From Halomonas shengliensis (GTDB lineage: Bacteria; Pseudomonadota; Gammaproteobacteria; Pseudomonadales; Halomonadaceae): a stretch of DNA of 64,000 nucleotides. The translations under genes and the position numbers were made by a program. The stretch covers positions 434,001 through 498,000 of the forward strand of contig NZ_FNIV01000002.1 in assembly GCF_900104135.1 (NCBI RefSeq). The letters are read 5' to 3'. Position 1 is the stretch's first letter; each line of letters starts with the position of its first letter. A model generated the notes under the pieces. It was not told the DNA's origin and did not search any database. It was given only the letters and a program-made list of their open reading frames with translations. Below are positions 55,761 to 64,000 of the stretch, in pieces.

Positions 55761-56675
55761 CTAGCGCACGCCGTAATGATTGCCTTCGCCGAACCGCCAG
55801 ACCCGGGTGATGGAGAGCGAGTCCAGGTTGCCCATGCCCGCATCGAAGGGACGATAGGGGGCGGCACCGTGGACGGTGTCCAGCGCGGCCTGGTCGAGTT
55901 CGGGATGTCCCGAGGATTGTATCACCTCCGCCTGGCGCAGCTCGCCCTCGCGGCCGATCACCACGCGGATGCGCAGCTGGCCGTGAAGATGACGCGGCGC
56001 GGGGTGGACGCGGTTGCCGTAGGCCTCGACGCGGCGGGTCCAGTCGTCGATGTAGCGCGCCTCGGCGGCACGCTCGGCGGCCTGGCGGGGGGCGCCGGTC
56101 TCGCCGGGCGACTCGGGGGCGAGGCCCTGCTCGCGGATGCTGCGGGTGGCGTCGGCGAGCAGGTCACGCCCCGAGGCGGAGGGTGCCGCCACGCTGGGGT
56201 CGCCGCTGGCGTCCGCCGCCTGGGGGGCCTCCCGCGGCGTGGACGGCGCCTCGTCGGCGACCTGGTTCGCCGCCGGCGGGGCGCGCTCGTCGGGACGCGC
56301 CTCGGGCGCGACCCGCTCGGCCGCCTCAGGCTCGGCAGGAGTGGCGGGGTCGACGTCCGTCGCCCCCTGCTGCGAGGCGGCAGGGGCCTCCACCGGGGCG
56401 GAGCGCGACTCCGCCGGGGCCTCCTCCTGCTGGCTGCCGGCGGCCTGCTGGGCCGCCTCGGCGATGGCGTCGGCGTCCACCGGCGCCTGGCTCTCGCGGG
56501 TCACCAGCACCACGTCGAGGCTCGAGCGCTCCGGCGGCGGGGCGGCGAACTGCCAGCTCGCCACGCTGCCGATCACCGCCAGGTGCAGCAGCAACGCCAG
56601 CGAGGCGGCCAGCCAGCGCCGGTAGGGCCGGGTGACCGGGGCGTACTGGACCGGATCGCTGACCTGCGGGGTCAT
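55761..56675 (-). CDS. TonB family energy-coupling protein
   Basis: The 304-residue protein has a single N-terminal anchor (LAASLALLLHLAVIGSVASW), a long Pro/Ala/Glu-rich periplasmic spacer and a C-terminal TonB domain (YIDDWTRRVEAYGNRVHPAP, LRIRVVIGREGELRQAEVIQ, SSGHPELDQAALDTVHGAAP). It could couple the proton motive force to outer-membrane transporters, but no exbBD is adjacent. Placement between gshB and yqgE is conserved in pseudomonads and relatives, where this copy is often a second TonB. Confidence 0.88.
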   Translation of the reverse strand: MTPQVSDPVQYAPVTRPYRRWLAASLALLLHLAVIGSVASWQFAAPPPERSSLDVVLVTRESQAPVDADAIAEAAQQAAGSQQEEAPAESRSAPVEAPAASQQGATDVDPATPAEPEAAERVAPEARPDERAPPAANQVADEAPSTPREAPQAADASGDPSVAAPSASGRDLLADATRSIREQGLAPESPGETGAPRQAAERAAEARYIDDWTRRVEAYGNRVHPAPRHLHGQLRIRVVIGREGELRQAEVIQSSGHPELDQAALDTVHGAAPYRPFDAGMGNLDSLSITRVWRFGEGNHYGVR

Positions 56676-56687
56676 GGTGAGCGCGCC

Positions 56688-57656
56688 TCAGCCTCGCCGC
56701 GTCGCGAGCCGGCGCTGGATGGCATCCATCAGGTCGCCGGCGATGTCGGTACCGCGCTGGTCATCGATCTCGCGCACGCAGGTGGGGCTGGTCACGTTGA
56801 TCTCGGTGATGTAGTCACCGATCACGTCGAGGCCGACGAACATCAGCCCCTTCTCGCGGATCACCGGCTGCACCTGGCGGATCAGCCAGTGGTCGCGCTC
56901 GGTGAGCTCACGGCTGACCCCGGTGCCGCCGGCGGCCAGGTTGCCGCGGGTCTCGCCCGCCAGGGGCACCCGGGCGAGGCCGTAGGGCACCGGCTCGCCC
57001 TCCACCAGCAGGATGCGGGTGTCGCCGTCGCGGATCTCGGGCAGGTAGCGCTGGGCCATGATCTGGCGCCGACCGCGCTCGGTGAGGGTCTCGATGATGG
57101 CGCCCAGGTTGCGCCCCTCGGGCTGCACGTGGAAGATCCCGCTGCCGCCCATGCCGTCCAGCGGCTTGAGGATGACGTCGCCCTGCTCGGCGTGGAAGGC
57201 GCGCAGCTCGGCCTCGCTGCAGGAGACCAGGGTCGGCGCGCAGCACTGGGGAAACTGCTGGGCGAAGAGCTTCTCGTTGCACTCCAGCAGCGCCCGGGTG
57301 GGATTGACCACCAGCACGCCCTCGCGCTCGGCGAAGCCCAGCAGGTGCACGGCGTTGAGGAAGTGGGTATCCACCGGCGGGTCCTGGCGCATCAGGATCA
57401 CGTCGAGCTCGGCCAGGGGGCGCGGCTCGGGGTCGCCCAGGTCGAACCAGTGCGCGGGGTCGCGGTGCACCGTCAGCGCGCGCAGGCGGCCGAAGGCCCG
57501 GCCGTCGCGCAGGAAGAGGTCGCCGGGCTCCAGGTAGTGGAGCGAGGCGCCGCGGTCCTGGGCGGCCCACAGCATGGCCAGGGAGGTGTCCTTCTTGTAG
57601 GCGATGTCCGCGATGGGGTCCATCACCACGCCGATCTTCAGGGCGCGTTCGCTCAT
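56688..57656 (-). CDS. gshB: Glutathione synthetase
   Basis: GshB ligates glycine to gamma-glutamylcysteine using ATP. The 322-residue ATP-grasp protein has KIGVVMDPIADIAYKKDTSL, VILMRQDPPVDTHFLNAVHL, the ATP loop VILKPLDGMGGSGIFHVQPE and EINVTSPTCVREIDDQRGTD. Length and order are typical. It lies 12 bases before the tonB-like gene on the same strand and may be cotranscribed with it. Confidence 0.96.
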   Translation of the reverse strand: MSERALKIGVVMDPIADIAYKKDTSLAMLWAAQDRGASLHYLEPGDLFLRDGRAFGRLRALTVHRDPAHWFDLGDPEPRPLAELDVILMRQDPPVDTHFLNAVHLLGFAEREGVLVVNPTRALLECNEKLFAQQFPQCCAPTLVSCSEAELRAFHAEQGDVILKPLDGMGGSGIFHVQPEGRNLGAIIETLTERGRRQIMAQRYLPEIRDGDTRILLVEGEPVPYGLARVPLAGETRGNLAAGGTGVSRELTERDHWLIRQVQPVIREKGLMFVGLDVIGDYITEINVTSPTCVREIDDQRGTDIAGDLMDAIQRRLATRRG

Positions 57657-57702
57657 GGGCTCGGGGTTCCGGTCGAGAGTGTGAGTGGAGCCAGTATGCC
57701 GG

Positions 57703-58416
57703 CTAGTCGCCGCTAGGCGCCAGCCGGATGCCGGTAGGTTCCAGGGTGATCAGCCGCCGCTTGTAGAGCCGGCCGATGGCCTGCTTGAAGGCATTCTTGC
57801 TCACCCCCAGGCGCGCCTTGATCTCGGCGGCATCGCTCTTGTCCCCCAGCGGCAGGTAGCCGCCGCTCTCGCGCAGCGCCTTGAGCACCGCCTCGCCCAC
57901 CACGTCCAGGCGCGCCTCGCCCGGGGGCAGCAGCGAGAGGTCCAGGCGGCCATCCTCGCGCACGCGCTTGACGTAGCCGGTGACGCGCTGGCCGCGGCGC
58001 AGCGGGCGAGTCAGGTCATCGCGGTAGAGCACGCCCCAGAAGCGGTGGTTGACCACCGTCTTGAGGCCGAGGTCGGTCGGGTCGGCGATCACCAGGGTCA
58101 CCTCGTCGCCGGCGGCGAGCCCCTCGGCCGCGTCGGCGACGAAGCGCTCGAGCTTCTGGCTGGCCACCGGGCGCCCCTGCTGGTCCTGGTAGATCCTCAC
58201 CAGCACCCGCTTGCCGACGCTGGGCCGGAAGCGCTGTTCGCCGAAGGGCAGCAGCAGGTCGCGGGGCTGCCCCCAGTCGAGGAAGGCACCGATCTCGGTG
58301 ACGCTGACCACCTCCAGGTAGGCGACCTCGCCCACCTCGCAGCGCGGCGCACGGTAGCGACGCGCGGAGGAACGGGTGGCGGGGGTGGAAGGGCGGGGAG
58401 CACGGCGATCGGTCAT
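57703..58416 (-). CDS. CvfB-like S1 RNA-binding protein
   Basis: The 237-residue protein has several S1/OB-type segments (VGEVAYLEVVSVTEIGAFLD, VTLVIADPTDLGLKTVVNHR, RGQRVTGYVKRVREDGRLDL) and a winged-helix-like C-terminus (LPLGDKSDAAEIKARLGVSK, NAFKQAIGRLYKRRLITLEP). This is the architecture of the CvfB/YitL family, implicated in RNA binding and virulence regulation in Firmicutes; its role in Gram-negatives is unclear. The N-terminal ~30 residues are Arg-rich and less conserved. Confidence 0.85.
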   Translation of the reverse strand: MTDRRAPRPSTPATRSSARRYRAPRCEVGEVAYLEVVSVTEIGAFLDWGQPRDLLLPFGEQRFRPSVGKRVLVRIYQDQQGRPVASQKLERFVADAAEGLAAGDEVTLVIADPTDLGLKTVVNHRFWGVLYRDDLTRPLRRGQRVTGYVKRVREDGRLDLSLLPPGEARLDVVGEAVLKALRESGGYLPLGDKSDAAEIKARLGVSKNAFKQAIGRLYKRRLITLEPTGIRLAPSGD

Positions 58417-58467
58417 GGCGGAGTTCCGTATGGAGAAAAGAAGGCGACGCCCGCGGGCGACGAGGCG

Positions 58468-59208
58468 TCAGGCGCCGCCCAGGTCACCGAAACGGTACTG
58501 CAGCAGGCTGAGCGCCACCACCGGGGCGGTCTCGGTGCGCAGGATGCGCGGCCCCAGGGAGAGCGGCGCGAAGCCGGCCTCGCGGGCCGCGGCGACCTCG
58601 CCCTCGGCCAGGCCACCCTCGGGGCCGATCAGCAGGGCGACGTCGGCCGGCGTCGCTCGCCCCTCGAGGGCGCCGTCGGTGGCGGGATGCAGCACCAGGC
58701 GCAGCGCCTCGTCGCGGACGGCCAGCCATTCGGCCAGGGCCCGGGGCGGATGCACCGGCGGCACCACGGCGCGGCCGCACTGCTCACAGGCGCTGGCCGC
58801 CACCGCCTGCCAGTGGGCGAGCTTCTTCGCCTCCCGATCGCCCTTGAGGCGCACGTCGCCATGCTCGGTGTAGAGCGGCGTGATGGCGGCCACACCGAGC
58901 TCCACCGTCTTCTGGATGGCGTAGTCCATGCGATCCCCCTTGGAGATCGCCTGGCCCAGGTGCACCGCCAGGGGGGATTCGGCGGCGCCGGGCGCCACGG
59001 CCTCGATGCGCGCCACCACCCGCTTGCGCGAGGCCTCCACCAGCACCGCCTCGGCCTCGTGGCCGGCACCGTCGAAGAGCCTGAGCGCGGCGCCCTCGGC
59101 CAGGCGCAGCACCCGCGCCACGTGGCGGGCCGGCCCCTCGGGCAGAACGACGTCGCCGCCGACACGAAGGTCGGCGGCGACGTGGATACGCGGCGACTTG
59201 ATAGCCAC
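58468..59208 (-). CDS. rsmE: 16S rRNA (uracil1498-N3)-methyltransferase
   Basis: RsmE methylates U1498 of 16S rRNA. The 246-residue SPOUT protein has an N-terminal PUA-like domain (MAIKSPRIHVAADLRVGGDV, VARVLRLAEGAALRLFDGAG), AISKGDRMDYAIQKTVELGV, and the knot region VALLIGPEGGLAEGEVAAAR with LSLGPRILRTETAPVVALSL. The start is GTG at 59208. It lies 10 bases after the secB stop. Confidence 0.95.
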   Translation of the reverse strand: MAIKSPRIHVAADLRVGGDVVLPEGPARHVARVLRLAEGAALRLFDGAGHEAEAVLVEASRKRVVARIEAVAPGAAESPLAVHLGQAISKGDRMDYAIQKTVELGVAAITPLYTEHGDVRLKGDREAKKLAHWQAVAASACEQCGRAVVPPVHPPRALAEWLAVRDEALRLVLHPATDGALEGRATPADVALLIGPEGGLAEGEVAAAREAGFAPLSLGPRILRTETAPVVALSLLQYRFGDLGGA

Positions 59209-59218
59209 GGCGGCGACC

Positions 59219-59731
59219 TTACTGGGTCGTCTCGGCGCCCTGGGCCTGCTCGGCCTCGCGCTTCTTCTTGCGCGCGTAGATCGCCTCGAAGTTCACCGGA
59301 GCCAGCATCAGCGGCGGGAAGCCACCACGGTTGACCAGGCTATCGATGCACTCCCGCGCATAGGGGAAGAGCACGTTGGGGCAGAAGGCGCCCAGGGTGT
59401 GGTCGAGCTGGTCACCCTCGATGCCGGCGATGCGGAACAGGCCGGCCTGCTCGAGCTCGGCCAGGAAGGAGGTGGTGCCCTCCTCGCTGTGGGTCACCTG
59501 GGCGGTGACCTTGATCACCACCTCGTAGAGGTCATCACCCACCTTCTCGCTGGCGGTATCCAGGTTGAGCCCCACCTTGGGCTTGAACGGCTGCTGGAAC
59601 ACCGAAGGCGAGTTGGGCGCCTCGAAGGAGATGTCCTTGACGTAGATCCGCTGCAGGGCGAACTGCAGCTGCGGCTTGTCCTGCTGGCCGCCGGCCTGGG
59701 CACCGGCGCTCTGGTTGTTCTCTTCCGCCAT
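59219..59731 (-). CDS. secB: Protein-export chaperone SecB
   Basis: SecB keeps preproteins unfolded and hands them to SecA. The 170-residue protein has [64 protein letters not shown] and [14 protein letters not shown], all diagnostic. The N-terminus ([20 protein letters not shown]) and C-terminus are extended and low-complexity. AAGG precedes the ATG. Between a rhodanese gene and rsmE. Confidence 0.96.
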   Translation of the reverse strand: MAEENNQSAGAQAGGQQDKPQLQFALQRIYVKDISFEAPNSPSVFQQPFKPKVGLNLDTASEKVGDDLYEVVIKVTAQVTHSEEGTTSFLAELEQAGLFRIAGIEGDQLDHTLGAFCPNVLFPYARECIDSLVNRGGFPPLMLAPVNFEAIYARKKKREAEQAQGAETTQ

Positions 59732-59762
59732 GGGAAAGGTCCTTTGATTCGGGAAACGAAGA

Positions 59763-60185
59763 CTACTTCTTGACCACGGGCAGGCCGTCGGCCTGCCACT
59801 GCATCATGCCGCCCTTGAGCTTGAGGACCCGAGGGTAGCCCGCCTTGGTCAGCTTGGCCACGGCGGCGCCGGCGGCCTGGCCGTGCTTGCAGGCCACGAT
59901 GATCGGCTTGTCCTTGACCTTCTCTAGCTCGCTCATGCGCTCGTCGAGGCGGCTCTGGGGGATGTTGCGCGCACCGGCGATATGGCCGGCCTTGAAGTCA
60001 CCCGCCTCGCGGGTATCCACCACCACCGCGTCCTCGCGGTTGATCAGCTGGGTCGCCTCGCCGGCCGTCACCCCGCCGGCGGCACTGTTGCGCACCTCGT
60101 AGAGGACCCAGGCGGTCAACACCAGGAGGAAGGCGCCCACCAGCAGCGGGTGGTTCTGCACGAAGTCAAACAGCTGATCGATCAT
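59763..60185 (-). CDS. Membrane-anchored rhodanese-like protein (YibN-like)
   Basis: The 140-residue protein has an N-terminal span ([20 protein letters not shown]) and one rhodanese domain ([60 protein letters not shown]) with the catalytic Cys in VACKHGQA. Sulfur transfer is possible but the substrate is unknown. YibN-secB adjacency is common in gammaproteobacteria. A TGTATACT-like extended -10 lies on the minus strand at 60250-60257. The start at 60185 gives the conserved [13 protein letters not shown]. Confidence 0.88.
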   Translation of the reverse strand: MIDQLFDFVQNHPLLVGAFLLVLTAWVLYEVRNSAAGGVTAGEATQLINREDAVVVDTREAGDFKAGHIAGARNIPQSRLDERMSELEKVKDKPIIVACKHGQAAGAAVAKLTKAGYPRVLKLKGGMMQWQADGLPVVKK

Positions 60186-60310
60186 GGGAGCGAAAACTCT
60201 CGTCTCGGGCACGAAATATGGGGCACGCGGCGACGCGCGACGGCCGCCCAGTATACACGAGCCGGGCGCCGACGAATCGGGCTCGGCGTGGCGAGCCCCC
60301 GGGGCGCGCC

Positions 60311-60339
60311 ATGACGCACGCGGCCGCCTGCGATATGAT
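60311..60339 (+). promoter_or_regulatory. Sigma-70 promoter of gpmI
   Basis: ATGACG (60311-60316, 4/6 to TTGACA) and TATGAT (60334-60339, 5/6 to TATAAT) separated by 17 bases, predicting a start near 60346, about 109 bases before the gpmI ATG. Confidence 0.6.
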
Positions 60340-60454
60340 GCCGCAAGACGTCTCCTGCCGCGACCCCGAACGCCCCGCGTCGAGATCCTCCCGGAGGTGG
60401 CCGGCCCGCCGCCCGGGCTCGGGTCGCGCCCCACACGCTTCGAGGACCCTCGCC

Positions 60455-62020
60455 ATGACCGCCAAGACCCCGCGCCCCGTCGCCCTGATCATCCTCGATG
60501 GCTACGGCCACAACCCCGACCCGGCCCATAACGCCGTGGAGGCCGCCGCCACCCCGGTGATGGACCGCCTGTGGGCCGAGCGTCCCCACACCCTGATCCA
60601 CACCGACGGCCGCCACGTCGGCCTGCCCGACGGCCAGATGGGCAACTCCGAGGTGGGCCACATGAACCTCGGCGCCGGGCGGGTCGTCTACCAGGACTTC
60701 ACCCGCATCACCAAGGCGATCGAGGAGGGCGAGCTGGACACCATCGAGGCGCTCACCGCGCCCATCGATGCCGCGGTGGCCGCGGGCCGCGCGGTGCACC
60801 TGCTCGGCCTGCTCTCCCCGGGCGGCGTGCACAGCCACGAGGATCATGTCCTGGCCATGGCCGAACTGGCGGCGCGGCGCGGCGCCACCCGGATCTTCGT
60901 CCACGCCTTCCTCGATGGCCGCGACATGCCGCCCCAGAGCGCCCTGGCCTCCCTCGAGCGCACCAATGCCCGCCTCGCCGAGCTGGTGGGCGCCGACCAC
61001 GGCTTCGTCGCCTCGCTCATCGGCCGCTACTTCGCCATGGACCGCGACAACCGCTGGGACCGCGTCGAGAAGGCCTACCGGCTGCTCACCGAGGGCGAGG
61101 GCGAGCATGTCGTCGCCGACGCCGAGGCGGGCCTGCGTGCCGCCTACGAGCGCGGCGAGACCGACGAGTTCGTGGCCGCCACCAGCGTGCGCCCGGCAGG
61201 CCGGCCGATCGCCCTGGAGGAGGGTGACGCCGCCCTGTTCATGAACTTCCGTGCCGACCGCGCCCGGGAGCTGACCCGCGCCTTCGTCGACGACGCCTTC
61301 GACGGCTTCGCGCGCCGCGAACGTCCGCGCCTGGCCGCCGAGGGGCTGGTCACCCTGACCCGCTACGCCGCCGACATCCCGGCCCCCGTCGCCTTCCCCC
61401 CGACAGAGCTCCACAACACCCTGGGCGAGGTGGTGGCGAACCGCGGCCTCACCCAGCTGCGCATCGCCGAGACCGAGAAGTACCCCCACGTCACCTTCTT
61501 CTTCTCCGGCGGCCAGGAGGCGGAGTACGCGGGCGAGGAGCGCATCCTGGTGCCCTCGCCGCGGGACGTGAAGACCTACGACGAGAAACCCGAGATGAGC
61601 GCCCACGAGGTGACCGACCGCCTGGTGGCGGCCATCGACGCCGGCCGCTTCGACCTGATCGTGTGCAACTACGCCAACGGCGACATGGTCGGCCACACCG
61701 GCGACTTCGCCGCCGCCGTCAAGGCGATCGAGACCGTCGACGGCTGCGTGGGCCGGGTGGTGCAGGCGATCGAGCGCGCCGGCGGCGCCTGCCTGGTCAC
61801 CGCCGACCACGGCAATGCCGAGCAGATGGTCAACCCCGAGACCGGCGCTCCCCAGACCGCCCACACCACCTTCGAGGTGCCGCTGATCTACGTCGGCGAG
61901 CGCCCCGCCCGCCTGGTGGATGACGGCAGCCTGTGCGACATCGCCCCGACCCTGCTTTCGATGATGGACCAGCGGATCCCCGAGGAGATGAGTGGCCGCG
62001 CCCTGATCGAGTTTGCGTGA
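60455..62020 (+). CDS. gpmI: 2,3-Bisphosphoglycerate-independent phosphoglycerate mutase
   Basis: GpmI interconverts 3- and 2-phosphoglycerate using Mn and a phosphoserine. The 521-residue protein has [20 protein letters not shown], the catalytic Ser in [72 protein letters not shown], and [20 protein letters not shown] with metal ligands. Length and domain order are standard. The ATG at 60455 begins the conserved motif. It is divergent from the rhodanese gene and followed by the EnvC-like gene 22 bases later. Confidence 0.97.
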   Translation: MTAKTPRPVALIILDGYGHNPDPAHNAVEAAATPVMDRLWAERPHTLIHTDGRHVGLPDGQMGNSEVGHMNLGAGRVVYQDFTRITKAIEEGELDTIEALTAPIDAAVAAGRAVHLLGLLSPGGVHSHEDHVLAMAELAARRGATRIFVHAFLDGRDMPPQSALASLERTNARLAELVGADHGFVASLIGRYFAMDRDNRWDRVEKAYRLLTEGEGEHVVADAEAGLRAAYERGETDEFVAATSVRPAGRPIALEEGDAALFMNFRADRARELTRAFVDDAFDGFARRERPRLAAEGLVTLTRYAADIPAPVAFPPTELHNTLGEVVANRGLTQLRIAETEKYPHVTFFFSGGQEAEYAGEERILVPSPRDVKTYDEKPEMSAHEVTDRLVAAIDAGRFDLIVCNYANGDMVGHTGDFAAAVKAIETVDGCVGRVVQAIERAGGACLVTADHGNAEQMVNPETGAPQTAHTTFEVPLIYVGERPARLVDDGSLCDIAPTLLSMMDQRIPEEMSGRALIEFA

Positions 62021-62042
62021 CGACGCGCCCGAGGGGCCACGG

Positions 62043-63182
62043 ATGACCCCGCTCGCCCCCCTGCTCGCGCTGCTGCTGGCGCTGGGCATGGCCGGGCCGC
62101 TGGCGGCCCAGCCCAGCGAGGAGGCGGTCAAGGAGCACCTCGATGCCATCGGCGAGGCGATCGACGAGGCCGCGGGCAGCCTGGCCGCGACCCGCGAGGC
62201 CCGCGACGAGGCGGCGCGCCGGCTCGAGGCGATCGAGACTTCGCTCGCCGAGACCCACCGCCGCCTAGACGACCTGCAGGCCGAACGCCAGGCGCTGGGC
62301 GAGAAGGTGGCGGCCCTGCAGGCGCAGCGCGATGCCCTGGAGGCGGAGCGCGCCGGGCAGCTCGAGGCGATCCACCGCCAGCTCGACGCCCTCTATCGTC
62401 TGGGGCGCTCGCCCCAGCTCAAGCTGCTGCTCAACCAGGACGACCCGGCCCGCCTCGACCGCCTGCAACACTACCTCAACCACCTGGCCCGCGCCCGCCG
62501 CGCGCGGCTCGACGAGCTGGCGCGCCTGGATGCCGCCCTCGCCGAGACCCGCGAGGCGCTGGAGCGCCGCGGCACGCGCCTGGATGCCCTGGCCGGCGAG
62601 CTGGCCGAACGCAGCGCGGTGCTGGCCGAGCAGATGGAGGAGCGGGCGGCGCTGCTGGCGAGGCTGGACAGCCGTCAGCGCGGCGAGGCGGCGCGCCTCG
62701 CCTCCCTGGAGCAGGATCGCGAACGCGCCGAACAGGTGCTGCGCCAGGTGCAGGAGCAGCTCGCCCGCCTGGAGCGCCCGCCTCCCTCCACCGCCATCGA
62801 GCGTACCCGCGGCGAGCTGCCCTGGCCCGTGCAGGGCCGGATCGCCTCGCGCTTCCACTCGGGCGATGCGGTGCACCGCAACGGCATCGTGATCCGCGCC
62901 GGGGAGGGAGAGCCGGTGCGCGCGGTGCACGCCGGCCGGGTGGTGTTCGCCGACTGGCTGCGCGGCTTCGGCAACCTGCTGATCATCGACCACGGCGACG
63001 GCGTGATGACCCTGCACGCCCACCTGCAGCACTTCGCGGTGGCGGTCGGCCGCCCGGTCTCCCGGGGCGAGGTGATCGGCGCCGTGGGCATGAGCGGCGG
63101 CCAGCCACGCCCCGCGCTCTACTTCGAGGTGCGCCGCGGCGGCGAGCCCATCGACCCCCAGGGCTGGATCGCACGACGCTGA
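62043..63182 (+). CDS. EnvC-like murein hydrolase activator (degenerate LytM)
   Basis: EnvC-type proteins bind FtsEX and activate amidases at the division septum. The 379-residue protein has a signal peptide (LAPLLALLLALGMAGPLAAQ), a long periplasmic coiled coil (residues ~35-255, heptads such as AARRLEAIETSLAETHRRLD) and a C-terminal LytM fold (ELPWPVQGRIASRFHSGDAV, HAGRVVFADWLRGFGNLLII, DGVMTLHAHLQHFAVAVGRP). The first metal motif HxxxD reads HRNGIVI, so the Asp is lost and it should activate rather than cut. GAGGGG precedes the ATG. Confidence 0.9.
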   Translation: MTPLAPLLALLLALGMAGPLAAQPSEEAVKEHLDAIGEAIDEAAGSLAATREARDEAARRLEAIETSLAETHRRLDDLQAERQALGEKVAALQAQRDALEAERAGQLEAIHRQLDALYRLGRSPQLKLLLNQDDPARLDRLQHYLNHLARARRARLDELARLDAALAETREALERRGTRLDALAGELAERSAVLAEQMEERAALLARLDSRQRGEAARLASLEQDRERAEQVLRQVQEQLARLERPPPSTAIERTRGELPWPVQGRIASRFHSGDAVHRNGIVIRAGEGEPVRAVHAGRVVFADWLRGFGNLLIIDHGDGVMTLHAHLQHFAVAVGRPVSRGEVIGAVGMSGGQPRPALYFEVRRGGEPIDPQGWIARR

Positions 63183-63252
63183 GCGGCGCTTTCCATGGCC
63201 GCCGGCGCCGGGCTATGCTGACCGCTCACCGTTCTGGAACCGCGGAGTTCGC

Positions 63253-64000
63253 ATGCACCCAGCGCTTCCCCTCGCCGGCGGGTCTTCCCGCTCACCGCTC
63301 TCCCGGCGTCTGCTGGCCGGCCTGCTGCCCCTGGCGCTGCTGGCGCTGCCGCTCTCGGCTCCCGCTCAGCAGACCGATGACGACCTGCCGGTGGCGGAGA
63401 TCCAGACCTTCGCCGAGGTGTTCGAGCGCATCAAGCGAGCCTATGTGGAGGAGATCGATGACGGCGAGCTGCTGCGCAACGCCATGCGCGGCATGCTCAG
63501 CGAGCTCGACCCCCACTCCGCCTACCTCGACGCCGACGAGTTCGAGAGCCTGCGCGAGTCGACCCAGGGCGAGTTCGGCGGCATCGGCATCGAGGTGGGC
63601 ATGGAGAACGGCCAGCTGACGGTGATCACCCCCATCGACGACACCCCCGCCTCCCGGGCCGGGCTTGAGGCCCGCGATCAGATCCTGCGCATCGACGAGA
63701 CCCCCACCGAGGGGCTCTCGCTGCAGGAGGCGGTGGACCTGATGCGTGGCGACCCGGGCAGCGAGATCACCCTGACCATCCTGCGCCAGGGCGAGAGCTC
63801 GCCCCGCGAGGTGAGCCTGACCCGCGAGAACATCCGCACCGAGAGCGTCAAGAGCGAGCTGCTCGCCCCCGGCTACGGCTACCTGCGCATCAGCCAGTTC
63901 CAGACCCGCACCGGTGATCAGGTGGCCGAGCATCTGCGCCGGCTCGAGCGCGACGGCGCCCTGGATGGCCTGGTGCTGGACCTGCGCAACAATCCCGGCG
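63253..64000 (+). CDS. S41 family C-terminal processing protease (CtpA-like), 3' end cut by window edge
   Basis: The N-terminal ~249 residues are present. A signal peptide (LLAGLLPLALLALPLSAPAQ) is followed by FAEVFERIKRAYVEEIDDGE, MLSELDPHSAYLDADEFESL, and a PDZ domain (GEFGGIGIEVGMENGQLTVI, TPIDDTPASRAGLEARDQIL). The S41 core begins with GYGYLRISQFQTRTGDQVAE and ends at LDGLVLDLRNNPG at the window edge. The catalytic Ser-Lys would lie beyond. The ATG at 63253 fits the signal peptide. GpmI-EnvC-CtpA order is common in gammaproteobacteria. Confidence 0.92.
   Translation, partial: MHPALPLAGGSSRSPLSRRLLAGLLPLALLALPLSAPAQQTDDDLPVAEIQTFAEVFERIKRAYVEEIDDGELLRNAMRGMLSELDPHSAYLDADEFESLRESTQGEFGGIGIEVGMENGQLTVITPIDDTPASRAGLEARDQILRIDETPTEGLSLQEAVDLMRGDPGSEITLTILRQGESSPREVSLTRENIRTESVKSELLAPGYGYLRISQFQTRTGDQVAEHLRRLERDGALDGLVLDLRNNPG

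Overview
The window is GC-rich, densely coded bacterial DNA. Every recognisable gene points to a facultatively anaerobic gammaproteobacterium. Evidence includes SecB, UbiK and UbiTUV, the split NrdJa/NrdJb reductase otherwise known from Pseudomonas, a Pseudomonas-type Fpr next to a LysR regulator, ComM/YifB beside UbiK, and YqgE-RuvX-GshB. The overall mix suggests a Halomonadaceae-like organism; this is an inference from gene content, not a database result. I saw no rRNA, tRNA, insertion sequence, prophage or CRISPR array.

Region 1 (1-16 kb) is a denitrification and nitric-oxide island. After the start of an amino-acid ABC binding protein (cut by the window edge) come a cysteine-less AhpD-like gene, SirB2 and nnrS. 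Next is a minus-strand series nirS-nirD-nirL-nirG-nirH-nirJ-nirE-nirN: cytochrome cd1 nitrite reductase and most of its heme d1 pathway. The two accessory genes usually found inside this series, nirC and nirF, are instead a divergent plus-strand pair. A perfect CRP/FNR-family box (Anr/Dnr type) lies in the shared intergenic region. A MarR regulator and a cytochrome P450 follow, then a Yip1-like membrane protein and flavohaemoglobin hmp with an NsrR-like operator.

Region 2 (16-23.5 kb) holds a stand-alone succinate dehydrogenase iron-sulfur subunit that lacks one cluster-binding cysteine, a tetR-MFP-RND efflux operon with a clear operator palindrome, and a Cys/Met-metabolism PLP enzyme.

Region 3 (23.5-30 kb) is an anaerobic-growth module: ubiU-ubiV-nrdG-like on the plus strand converging on ubiT-nrdJa-nrdJb on the minus strand. 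It joins O2-independent ubiquinone synthesis to O2-independent deoxynucleotide synthesis. The ubiU and ubiT promoters, like that of nnrS, carry an Anr/Dnr-like box placed about 32 bp (centre to centre) from a -10-like hexamer, which is class II activator geometry.

Region 4 (30-64 kb) is mostly core metabolism and housekeeping: trmB, malate synthase G with an IclR-like operator, comM, ubiK, a glnK-amtB-glnK nitrogen cluster with an NtrC site and sigma-54 promoter, fpr with a divergent LysR gene, hemE, ribA, djlA-dxs-ispA-xseB, serA, an enoyl-CoA hydratase, an IclR regulator, pyrB, ruvX-yqgE-tonB-gshB, a CvfB-like protein, rsmE, secB, a YibN-like rhodanese, gpmI, an EnvC-like activator and the start of a CtpA protease cut by the right edge.

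Working together, the first 30 kb would let the cell switch to nitrite respiration: NirS and its cofactor pathway reduce nitrite, NnrS and Hmp deal with the NO produced, and UbiTUV and NrdJab keep quinone and dNTP supply independent of oxygen. NO reductase, nirM and the Dnr/Anr regulators themselves are not in this window.
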